Below are positions 1-5,090 of a stretch of 5,204 nt of DNA, piece by piece (within the stretch, counting starts at the first letter, position 1; each line of letters opens with the position of its first letter). Source of the DNA: Burkholderiaceae bacterium (GTDB taxonomy: Bacteria > Pseudomonadota > Gammaproteobacteria > Burkholderiales > Burkholderiaceae_E); assembly GCA_019428955.1 (NCBI GenBank), contig JAHYJF010000244.1, positions 1-5,204 of the forward strand. The letters run 5' to 3'. Under the pieces are notes generated by a model. The model did no database searches. It had not been told where the DNA came from and saw only the letters and a list, made by a program, of their open reading frames with translations. The translations under genes were made by a program, and so were the position numbers.

Positions 1-237
1 CTCGATGTCCGCCATCATGCGGCGCAGCGCCGGACGTTCCATGTTGCCGCCCGAGAAGGCGGGATCGTCGTAGTCGTCGGCTACTGGAATCCAGCCCTCG
101 GCGCGCTGGCTGGCGAGGTAGGCATGACCGGCGTCGCGCTGGGCATCGATGGAGTTGTATTCCTGGTCGAGTCCTTCGTCGGTGGACTTGCGCGTATAGA
201 CCGCGCAGCGCATGCGGCGCTTCAAAACGTCGCTCAT
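1..237 (-). CDS. Large serine recombinase, N-terminal part (cut by window edge)
   Basis: The 79 visible residues are the start of a serine recombinase catalytic domain. This family does site-specific DNA strand exchange through a covalent phosphoserine link and typically integrates or excises islands and phages. Visible motifs are RCAVYTRKSTDEG (residues 10-22), with the predicted nucleophile Ser18 and catalytic Arg16, then NSIDAQRD (28-35) and the FSGGNMERPAL stretch (61-71) typical of this domain. The ATG at 237-235 overlaps the stop of the DUF2924 gene as ATGA. A GAGG Shine-Dalgarno sits 6 nt upstream, inside the preceding gene, so translational coupling is likely. The recombinase and zinc-ribbon/coiled-coil regions expected of the large subfamily would lie left of the window, so full length and integrity cannot be judged. 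The family assignment is firm; the role as the island's own integrase is inference. Confidence 0.93.
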   Translation of the reverse strand, partial: MSDVLKRRMRCAVYTRKSTDEGLDQEYNSIDAQRDAGHAYLASQRAEGWIPVADDYDDPAFSGGNMERPALRRMMADIE

Positions 238-731
238 CGTCCACCTCGCTTCTTGATGGACGGCTTGGTCTTGGCATTGGATGGCGGCCTGAGCCCAAAG
301 AACAACGGCCCCGACCAGCGCATGCCAGTGATCTCACGGGCGATCATCGAGAGGCTCGGGAACATGCGGCCGTGGAAGTCGTAATGGCCATCGGCGGTTG
401 CGATCACCCGGTACTCGACGCCTTTGTATTCTCGGACCAGCACAGTGCCGGCGGCCGGACGGTAATCGCGGTCGCGCTTTTTCACCTTGCCGGTTTCCAC
501 CAGGGATTCGATGCGGCGCTGATTGCGATCCAGCAGGTTCGCGTCGACTTTGCGGAACTCTGCCTCCTGCAGCCGGTAGGCAATGCGGCGTTCTAGGAAC
601 TGGCGGTTGTGGGTGGGCGTGTCGCCGCCGACCAACTTCTGCCAGAGGGCCCGGATCTCTGCCATGGGCAACTCGGGCAACCTGGCGATTTGTGCTGCCA
701 CCGATGGCGGCGTTGAAAATGACGTGCTCAT
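234..731 (-). CDS. DUF2924 family protein
   Basis: This 165-aa soluble protein matches the DUF2924 family. The N-terminal half is helical and charged (residues 10-85, including an arginine-rich RRIAYRLQEAEFRKVDANLLDR region). The C-terminal half carries the family's characteristic block, roughly PAAGTVLVREYKGVEYRV (92-109), then GHYDFHGRMFPSLSMIAREITG (115-136), and WSGPLFFGL (139-147). The tail is basic (KTKPSIKKRGGR). No biochemical function is established as far as I know. From my general knowledge, members are often found directly beside large serine recombinases in mobile regions, as here, so an accessory role in recombination or DNA binding is a reasonable inference. It is linked by ATGA overlaps to both neighbours: its ATG (731-729) overlaps the stop of the 72-aa gene, and its stop overlaps the recombinase start. 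Its own Shine-Dalgarno is weak (GGA), which fits coupled translation. Confidence 0.9.
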   Translation of the reverse strand: MSTSFSTPPSVAAQIARLPELPMAEIRALWQKLVGGDTPTHNRQFLERRIAYRLQEAEFRKVDANLLDRNQRRIESLVETGKVKKRDRDYRPAAGTVLVREYKGVEYRVIATADGHYDFHGRMFPSLSMIAREITGMRWSGPLFFGLRPPSNAKTKPSIKKRGGR

Positions 732-946
732 TTGGAATCCGTAGTTGTCTTGTTGACGGGGTCTGAATGAACGCGCTGGTTGCCAGATAAGCCAAGCTCA
801 AACTCGCTCGCTTCGGCGATGTGTGCGGACTGTTCTGCACCGCTGATACGCAGACGGGCCAGGCCGTTGGCCAGCAGTGACGCGATCTCGTGGCGACGCT
901 GCTCCGGCGTCATCCGCTCGGGCGGTAGATGGTTGATTTGGTGCAT
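728..946 (-). CDS. Small hypothetical protein, first gene of the recombinase operon
   Basis: This is a 72-aa protein with no domain I recognise. A helical segment runs from about residue 11 to 50 (MTPEQRRHEIASLLANGLARL and following), ending in a polar tail (NKTTTDSK). It has no membrane segment, signal peptide or metal-binding cysteines. The ATG at 946-944 is supported by an AAGGA Shine-Dalgarno at 960-956 with a 9-nt spacer. The stop overlaps the next gene's start as ATGA, which strongly supports a real, co-translated gene. Being the promoter-proximal gene upstream of DUF2924 and a serine recombinase suggests a small accessory or regulatory part of the mobility module. That role is inferred from position only. 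Confidence 0.8.
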   Translation of the reverse strand: MHQINHLPPERMTPEQRRHEIASLLANGLARLRISGAEQSAHIAEASEFELGLSGNQRVHSDPVNKTTTDSK

Positions 947-955
947 TGGTAGCAG

Positions 956-960
956 TCCTT
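956..960 (-). promoter_or_regulatory. Ribosome binding site of the recombinase operon
   Basis: The minus strand reads AAGGA, 9 nt before the ATG of the 72-aa gene. It is the only strong free-standing Shine-Dalgarno of the three-gene block, and it fixes the start of that gene. Confidence 0.7.
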
Positions 961-1031
961 TCCGTCAAAATCACATGCAGTGAAATTGTCCGGATGGACC
1001 GCCGCCGACACCATGAGGGAGTTTCGGATGC

Positions 1032-1050
1032 GTGCGGGCTGGTGCGGGCT
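1032..1050. repeat. Short tandem repeat GTGCGGGCT
   Basis: The 9-mer GTGCGGGCT occurs at 1032-1040 and again at 1042-1050, one base apart. It lies in the 125-bp non-coding stretch between the end of the 404-aa gene and the 72-aa gene. I see no clear sigma-70 promoter or terminator in this stretch; the small CGGG-T-CCCG dyad near 1061-1069 has no following T-tract. The repeat may be chance in GC-rich DNA or a protein-binding site for the recombinase operon. Confidence 0.45.
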
Positions 1051-1071
1051 ATTGCGGAAAGCGGGTCCCGT

Positions 1072-2286
1072 TCAGCTCGACAAATGACGCGCGAGGATCG
1101 TACTCATAAGCGAGTTTCCGGGCTGCGCACCGACGGTCATCGCCCGGATCTGCTCGTTGATGCGATGGGCAGGCACACCCGCGCCGGCGGCCGCCTGCAT
1201 CACCGCCGCATACGCATCGAGCACATCACCGCCGGTGATCTCGTAACCGTGGCCGCGCGAGATCCAATGCAGTGCAGCCAGTCCCGCCGCCAGCGCGAAT
1301 GCTGGCTGCTTCTCGGCGTAGTCACGGGCAGCGCGTGTCAGCGTGCATGGATCGGTCGGGCTGCGCGTACCCAGCTCGATCGCCACATCAAACAGGCCCG
1401 CATCCTTGGCAGCGGCGAACCACTTGCCCTCGGCCCCAGGCGTGCTGGCCACCAGGTCGCGTAGGATCTCTTCCGGCTGCTTGTGGGGATACTTCTTGGC
1501 GATGGCGCGAAACGTTGCCAGATTCGTTGTGCCCTGATTTGCCTCGATGGCATAGCGTCGGTAGGCCTCGTCGAGCAAACCGGAGGACAGCAGGATCTCT
1601 TCGCAGGCCTGGGCAATCTGCCAGCCAGGATCATTGATACCGCGCGACTCCTCGGCGTAGCGGATCGCCTCCGCCTTCCTGCCCATCGCCGACAACGCTT
1701 TCACACCCCAGCGCCGATCGTGCCACCACTTGAACGGCGCCTTGTCGAGCAACGCCAACAGTTCCTGGTGGCGGCCCGCCACGCACATCGATGCCAGGCA
1801 AGCGCTGGTGCCTTTGAAGAATCCATGTCCGGATGCCTTCGGGCTCCACACGCTCTCGACGACCGGCAAAAACTCATCGGCCCAGTGCGACGCCAGTTCC
1901 GGCGTTACGCACAACTCGCCCCAATAATCGCCGAGCAGTTCGATGTAGGGCATCTCGTCGTCCTGCAGCGCTTGCCACAAGCGTTCGAGCCAGCGTTGTC
2001 GCAGCTTCGGCTCGACGTCAGCCTTGACGATGATGGGTACCAGGCTATCGATGGCCTTGTTGACGGCCGAACCCAGTGCGCCCGATGAACTGTCCACCTG
2101 TTCCAGCGCCGGCGAGAGCTTTTCCAGCAGGGTGATGGCTCCCTCAGCTGCGATTACAGGCTCCTTGCGGGCGACCTGCTTGATCTCCGTGATGGCTTCC
2201 TTGATCCGCTGTACCGGCGTGTCGGAGCGCCAGCCAAATGCATGCCGGCGGAAACGGGAAGCGAATTGCCACTTGTGGGCGCTCAT
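1072..2286 (-). CDS. 404-aa alpha-helical TPR-like repeat protein, function unknown
   Basis: I cannot assign this protein to a named family. It is almost entirely helical. Paired helices of TPR or alpha-solenoid type are visible around residues 192-215 (WGVKALSAMGRKAEAIRYAEES), 221-250 (QIAQACEEILLSSGLLDEAYRRYAIEAN) and 285-306, followed by an alanine-rich helical region (319-340) and a distinctive HWISRGHGYEITGGDVLDAY segment (340-359). The N-terminus is basic and aromatic (HKWQFASRFRRHAFGWR). There is no signal peptide, membrane span or recognisable enzymatic motif, so a cytoplasmic scaffold or protein-binding role is the most that can be inferred. The ATG at 2286-2284 has a GGTGGA Shine-Dalgarno 6 nt upstream. 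The gene lies 17 bp after the metallopeptidase stop, so it is the third gene of the regulator operon. It could be an effector, a partner of the metallopeptidase or a passenger. Confidence 0.85.
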   Translation of the reverse strand: MSAHKWQFASRFRRHAFGWRSDTPVQRIKEAITEIKQVARKEPVIAAEGAITLLEKLSPALEQVDSSSGALGSAVNKAIDSLVPIIVKADVEPKLRQRWLERLWQALQDDEMPYIELLGDYWGELCVTPELASHWADEFLPVVESVWSPKASGHGFFKGTSACLASMCVAGRHQELLALLDKAPFKWWHDRRWGVKALSAMGRKAEAIRYAEESRGINDPGWQIAQACEEILLSSGLLDEAYRRYAIEANQGTTNLATFRAIAKKYPHKQPEEILRDLVASTPGAEGKWFAAAKDAGLFDVAIELGTRSPTDPCTLTRAARDYAEKQPAFALAAGLAALHWISRGHGYEITGGDVLDAYAAVMQAAAGAGVPAHRINEQIRAMTVGAQPGNSLMSTILARHLSS

Positions 2287-2303
2287 GATCGATCCACCAT
2301 GAG

Positions 2304-3215
2304 CTATCGCACCGGGTACTGGCCGTTGCGGATGAAGCGGTCGTAAGTGTCTTCCTCCGGTTCCTCATCATCGTGCCGCGCTCCCTGCCACTCGGCCTCG
2401 GGCAGCAGTAGCAAGGTCAGTGTGTAGTCGTACTGACCCGCGACGCGCATCATTTCCGTGACCGGCATGCTGGCAGGTTCACGGGCAAACCAGGACTGGG
2501 CACGCCCCGTTCGAGTGTCGGCAATATCAAAAGCGTTGTAGCTGTGCGCCAACGCGTCGTGCAGCAGCTCGATGGTGTTCTTGCGCGTCGCGAAGTAGGC
2601 GCCGGACTTGAGGGCCGCCTTGTTCGATTTGGCCCACAGCATGTGATCGTCGCGGCTGGCCACGAGCACCGCTCGTTTGGGCGCGATCTCGGTCCAGCGC
2701 AGGGCAGCAGCTGTCAGCGATACCCCATAGCGGTCGGCGCAGTGGCCGAGCAGATCGAAACTGACCGGTTGACCGTCCACCTGCCGCCGGAAGTCGTCCA
2801 GCGGCATCAGCAGGGTCGAAGCAAACAAATCCGCCTCTGCCTCGATGTCGCGCTCGTTGTTGTCTCCCGTCTCGATGTCGTCGTCGCCGCATTCGAAGAG
2901 GTCCTGCTGGTGACGGTGCAGGATGTAGTGGCCGAACTCATGCGCGATCGTGAAGCGCTTTCTGCCTTCTGACGGGGTGGCACTGTTGTAGAGGACCAGC
3001 CACTTCGAGCGCGCCTTGTTGGCCTTCAGCAGACCATCAAAACCGTCGAGATCCTCGCCCCGAACCGTGTCGATCGGCGAGTCTGCAAAGCACTGGCGAG
3101 AATACTCCAACGCCAGCTCGTCAACCTTGACCGGAAAGCGATCCGCACCGAGAACCGTGTTGAGCATGGACGAGATGCGGTTGGCCTCGGCCATGGGCTT
3201 TTTCGCGTCCGTCAT
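2304..3215 (-). CDS. ImmA/IrrE family metallo-endopeptidase (peptidase M78)
   Basis: This is a 303-aa predicted zinc protease of the ImmA/IrrE (DUF955, M78) family. The zinc-binding helix reads FTIAHEFGHYILH (residues 88-100), with His92 and His96 as ligands and Glu93 as catalytic base. The family's second motif follows at 125-138 as EAEADLFASTLLMP, with Glu125 the likely third ligand, so the active site looks intact. Residues 10-45 match the usual N-terminal helical region. A C-terminal extension (about 175-303) ends in an acidic stretch (HDDEEPEEDTYD). Known relatives cleave or inactivate a partner XRE repressor (ImmA on ImmR, IrrE on DdrO). Here the start overlaps the XRE gene's stop as ATGA, so the two are co-translated and the XRE protein is the expected substrate. 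That target is inference; the family call is firm. Regulation is probably by the XRE protein through the shared promoter. Confidence 0.95.
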   Translation of the reverse strand: MTDAKKPMAEANRISSMLNTVLGADRFPVKVDELALEYSRQCFADSPIDTVRGEDLDGFDGLLKANKARSKWLVLYNSATPSEGRKRFTIAHEFGHYILHRHQQDLFECGDDDIETGDNNERDIEAEADLFASTLLMPLDDFRRQVDGQPVSFDLLGHCADRYGVSLTAAALRWTEIAPKRAVLVASRDDHMLWAKSNKAALKSGAYFATRKNTIELLHDALAHSYNAFDIADTRTGRAQSWFAREPASMPVTEMMRVAGQYDYTLTLLLLPEAEWQGARHDDEEPEEDTYDRFIRNGQYPVR

Positions 3216-3532
3216 TCATCTTCCCAGGCATCGAGGATCTTGCGGATCTTCTTCTTGTCCGGCTCGGACATGTTCTTGTACTTACGGAAGAAGGCCTCGT
3301 CGAGCACTTCCTCGTCCGGGGTGGTTGCCGACTCGGTCAGCAGGAACTCCGTGGTGACCTCGAGGACGGTGGCAATCTTGCCGATCTTCTCGGCCGATGG
3401 TTTCGGATCGTCTTTGTTTTCCAGTTCCCAGATGTAGCTCTTGCTGGAGTCGGTCAGTTCGGCCAACTGTTCCAGGCTGAGCTTCTTTTGCTTCCGCAAT
3501 GCGCGGATCTTGTCCCCCAGGGGCGATGGCAC
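3212..3532 (-). CDS. XRE-family helix-turn-helix transcriptional regulator
   Basis: This 106-aa DNA-binding protein has an N-terminal Cro/CI-type HTH domain. LGDKIRALRKQKKLSLEQLAELTDSS covers helices 1-2 (residues 5-30), and SKSYIWELENK (30-40) is the likely recognition helix. It is followed by PSAEKIGKIATVLEVTTEFLL (45-65), typical of this family. The C-terminal part (75-106) is charged and helical, with KYKNMSEPDKKKIRKILDAW, and could dimerise or be the target of the adjacent metallopeptidase. I chose the GTG at 3532-3530 because GAGGA lies 7 nt upstream and it begins just before the HTH. A longer in-frame reading to 3775 crosses the promoter region and translates to non-conserved sequence. 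It is probably an autoregulated repressor acting on the dyad sequences at 3561-3654, as judged by position. Confidence 0.92.
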   Translation of the reverse strand: MPSPLGDKIRALRKQKKLSLEQLAELTDSSKSYIWELENKDDPKPSAEKIGKIATVLEVTTEFLLTESATTPDEEVLDEAFFRKYKNMSEPDKKKIRKILDAWEDE

Positions 3533-3539
3533 CGGTATT

Positions 3540-3544
3540 TCCTC
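3540..3544 (-). promoter_or_regulatory. Ribosome binding site fixing the XRE GTG start
   Basis: The minus strand reads GAGGA followed by 7 nt and then GTG. This decides the start of the XRE gene in favour of the GTG at 3532, over upstream in-frame codons that lack a Shine-Dalgarno. Confidence 0.75.
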
Positions 3545-3566
3545 ATTTGTTGGTTTCAATCCGAAA

Positions 3567-3572
3567 ATAATA
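3567..3572 (-). promoter_or_regulatory. Candidate -10 box of the XRE-ImmA operon
   Basis: On the minus strand this reads TATTAT, five of six matches to the sigma-70 -10 consensus, about 35 bp before the XRE start codon. No good -35 box lies 16-18 bp upstream; the best candidate hexamers there are poor, such as TACGAA. TTGTCA on this strand (3606-3601) is 29 bp away, too far. The CCGAACG half-site at 3581-3587 would sit between -35 and -10, where a repressor could act. Confidence 0.45.
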
Positions 3573-3600
3573 CCACTACGCCGAACGTTTTCGTACCTGC

Positions 3601-3630
3601 TTGACAAACCCCTAACCGCTCCGCGACAAT
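3601..3630 (+). promoter_or_regulatory. Rightward sigma-70 promoter for the 409-aa gene
   Basis: A perfect -35 box TTGACA at 3601-3606 is separated by 18 bp from GACAAT at 3625-3630, a -10 with four of six matches including the key A2 and T6. Transcription would start near 3637, giving a leader of about 100 nt before the ATG at 3737. The expected start point falls on the left arm of the inverted repeat at 3637-3654, so a protein bound there should block this promoter. Confidence 0.6.
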
Positions 3631-3636
3631 CCGAAT

Positions 3637-3654
3637 CGTTCGGTACACCGAACG
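3637..3654. promoter_or_regulatory. Putative operator: perfect 7-bp inverted repeat
   Basis: The sequence CGTTCGG-TACA-CCGAACG is a perfect inverted repeat with a 4-bp spacer, a typical size for a dimeric XRE repressor site. A second dyad, CCGAA-TCG-TTCGG (3631-3643), shares its left arm. Single CCGAA half-sites lie at 3561-3565 and 3581-3585. The site is at the predicted start point of the rightward promoter. Binding by the neighbouring XRE protein is inferred from proximity and symmetry. Confidence 0.65.
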
Positions 3655-3723
3655 CCATCGGTCTGCACACCCCAACAAGAAGAAGGGGCCGTCGAGGCTG
3701 ATAACAAGCCGATCCAAACCTTT

Positions 3724-3729
3724 GAGGGG
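3724..3729 (+). promoter_or_regulatory. Ribosome binding site of the 409-aa gene
   Basis: GAGGGG is followed by 7 nt and the ATG at 3737. This supports that start and implies good translation once the leader is transcribed. Confidence 0.7.
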
Positions 3730-3736
3730 TAAGTAG

Positions 3737-4966
3737 ATGAACGATGCAGAAAACCTGAGCAAGCTCCTGGGCCACCTGCCGCCGGCGGTGTTCCGTGAAT
3801 TCATGGTGGATGAATTCGGTCTGGCCATGCCGGATGTGGACGCCAAGAAGCCCAAGAAAGAGCAGCGTGAACAGATGGAAGCTGTGGTCGCGGCTCTTGG
3901 GGTGGGCGAGCGGCAGAGGATCGAAGAAGTGGCCGAACGGATCGTGCTGCTGTCGGACGGCGCCGGCCAGGACGTCATCGACGGCTTCAAGGACGACATC
4001 TTCGATGACGCCGCCCGGGAAACCTTCGCCGCGATTCCGAACCAGTACGAGCGGGCGCTATGGCTGCACGTCAATGAACCCGTGATCTTCGAGGAAGCCC
4101 TCAACGCCCGACAGGCCGACGTGTTCCGGCAAAGCGCCTCCTGCTACTCCGGTTTCATGGCACCTGCCAGCCTGGCGGTACTCGACGACGCGGCGTCCAA
4201 GGCGGCGTTCCACCAGACCGTCGCCCAGCAACTCGGGGGCTCCGATGACGCGGTTGCGATCCAGATCTTCAAACGCCTCCGGCCCGACACGCAGACCGGC
4301 GAGGACGTGGATCTGTACCAGATCAGCATCCATCACAACCGCCCACCGGAAATCATCGACTGCGTGCAGGCCAGCGAATTGGTGCCCCAGGAGGTGATCC
4401 GAGCGGTGTCTTCGCACATCACTTACGAGCCGGCCAATGGGCACCTGGAGGTGCTGTCGAAAGACACGGCGGGTCGCGAAGCGTTGGCGCGCATTGTGGC
4501 CGACTCCCTGCTGAAATCGCCCATCACCGGCGAGAAGATCCCGCTCAAGCAATATGACTACCAGAGCCTGGCGGCGCTGCGAAATTTCGACTTGTCCGGC
4601 GAGCCGGTTGCGTTCGTCAAGGTCGTCGAGCTCGGCTACGCCGCCGGCAATGGGCGGTCGCTCCTGGTGAAGATCTGGACCAAGGACGTCGATGACATCT
4701 ACGCGGCCGCCCGGTCGTTGATCGGCCCCGCCTTCGACTTCCGCGATCACCACCTCAACTACGCCAAGCTGTCCATCAAGCTGAAAAAGGTCGGCAAGGA
4801 CCGCGCACGGACGATTACCGTGATCCTGCGCGACGACAACAAGTGCAACATCAAGACCAAGCGGGAAAAGGATCGGGCGCTGTGCGACCGACTGCTGGCC
4901 AAATGGCATCTGGTGAAGGAGATCGGCCATGTCGTCGAAGCCCCTGCCGACACAGTCGCTGCTTGA
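3737..4966 (+). CDS. 409-aa protein of unknown function, divergent from the XRE-ImmA operon
   Basis: I do not recognise a family. The protein appears to have two parts. The N-terminal part (residues 1-180) is mostly helical and acidic, opening with LSKLLGHLPPAVFREFMVDEFGL and containing a lysine/glutamate-rich linker (KKPKKEQREQ, 37-46). The C-terminal part (about 190-400) alternates strands and helices, for example LYQISIHHNRPPEI (193-206), AFVKVVELGYAAG (292-304) and SLLVKIWTKDVDDIY (308-322). It ends in a strongly basic region, KLSIKLKKVGKDRART (344-359) and NIKTKREKDRALCDRLLAKW (371-390), which could bind nucleic acid. No signal peptide, membrane span, Walker motif or nuclease signature is obvious. 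It has a consensus-like promoter overlapped by an operator, so expression is probably normally repressed and induced when the XRE protein is removed. It could be an effector of the system; this is inference from position. Confidence 0.88.
   Translation: MNDAENLSKLLGHLPPAVFREFMVDEFGLAMPDVDAKKPKKEQREQMEAVVAALGVGERQRIEEVAERIVLLSDGAGQDVIDGFKDDIFDDAARETFAAIPNQYERALWLHVNEPVIFEEALNARQADVFRQSASCYSGFMAPASLAVLDDAASKAAFHQTVAQQLGGSDDAVAIQIFKRLRPDTQTGEDVDLYQISIHHNRPPEIIDCVQASELVPQEVIRAVSSHITYEPANGHLEVLSKDTAGREALARIVADSLLKSPITGEKIPLKQYDYQSLAALRNFDLSGEPVAFVKVVELGYAAGNGRSLLVKIWTKDVDDIYAAARSLIGPAFDFRDHHLNYAKLSIKLKKVGKDRARTITVILRDDNKCNIKTKREKDRALCDRLLAKWHLVKEIGHVVEAPADTVAA
4916..4921 (+). promoter_or_regulatory. 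Strong internal ribosome binding site for the downstream short gene
   Basis: AAGGAG lies inside the 3' end of the 409-aa gene, 7 nt before the ATG at 4929. It is one of the best Shine-Dalgarno matches in the window, and it argues that the overlapping short frame is translated. Confidence 0.65.
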
Positions 4967-5090
4967 TCTGATCGACCTGTTCGAACAGTCTGGGCAGCCG
5001 ATTGCCGATGGCGACGGACAGCGGCTTCGTGGGGTGCCCGGGTGGAGTTTTCTTGGACGGACATCTTTGACGCCGAAGCGTAACCGGTAA
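4929..5090 (+). pseudogene. 53-aa reading frame, probably the truncated start of a second gene
   Basis: An ATG at 4929 opens a frame of 53 residues (MSSKPLPTQSLLDLIDLFEQ...) ending at TAA 5088-5090. It overlaps the last 38 bp of the 409-aa gene in another frame and has AAGGAG 7 nt upstream, so translational coupling with that gene is likely. A short amphipathic helix (SLLDLIDLFEQ, 10-20) is visible; no family is recognisable. The frame ends inside GTAACCGGTAA, which is where an inserted element could begin (possible start at 5080 or 5087). The last few residues may therefore come from the insertion, and the original protein may have been longer. The alternative is an intact 53-aa gene. I favour truncation, with moderate confidence only. 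Confidence 0.5.

Noticed and set aside
334..840. A 168-aa minus-strand frame overlapping the DUF2924 gene.
   Set aside because: It is a frame-shifted reading of DUF2924, with proline/arginine-rich low-quality sequence. The DUF2924 frame carries the conserved family block and both ATGA overlaps.
1483..2088. A 201-aa open frame on the plus strand inside the 404-aa gene.
   Set aside because: Antisense shadow, rich in R, H and Q with no recognisable domain and no convincing ribosome binding site. The same applies to the plus-strand frames at 946-1464 and 2544-2972.
3670..3688. CCCC...GGGG potential hairpin in the leader of the 409-aa gene.
   Set aside because: Only a 4-bp stem with an 11-nt loop and no T-tract, so it is neither a credible terminator nor a riboswitch.
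3533..3775. An upstream in-frame extension of the XRE gene that would make it 187 aa.
   Set aside because: It crosses the divergent promoter and operator region and overlaps the 409-aa gene's start. The added sequence does not look like a protein family, and the GTG at 3532 has a well-placed GAGGA.
4058..4930. A 290-aa open frame on the minus strand opposite the 409-aa gene.
   Set aside because: It is a shadow of high-GC coding sequence: valine/leucine/arginine-rich with no motif. The plus-strand gene has a promoter, a Shine-Dalgarno and sensible composition.
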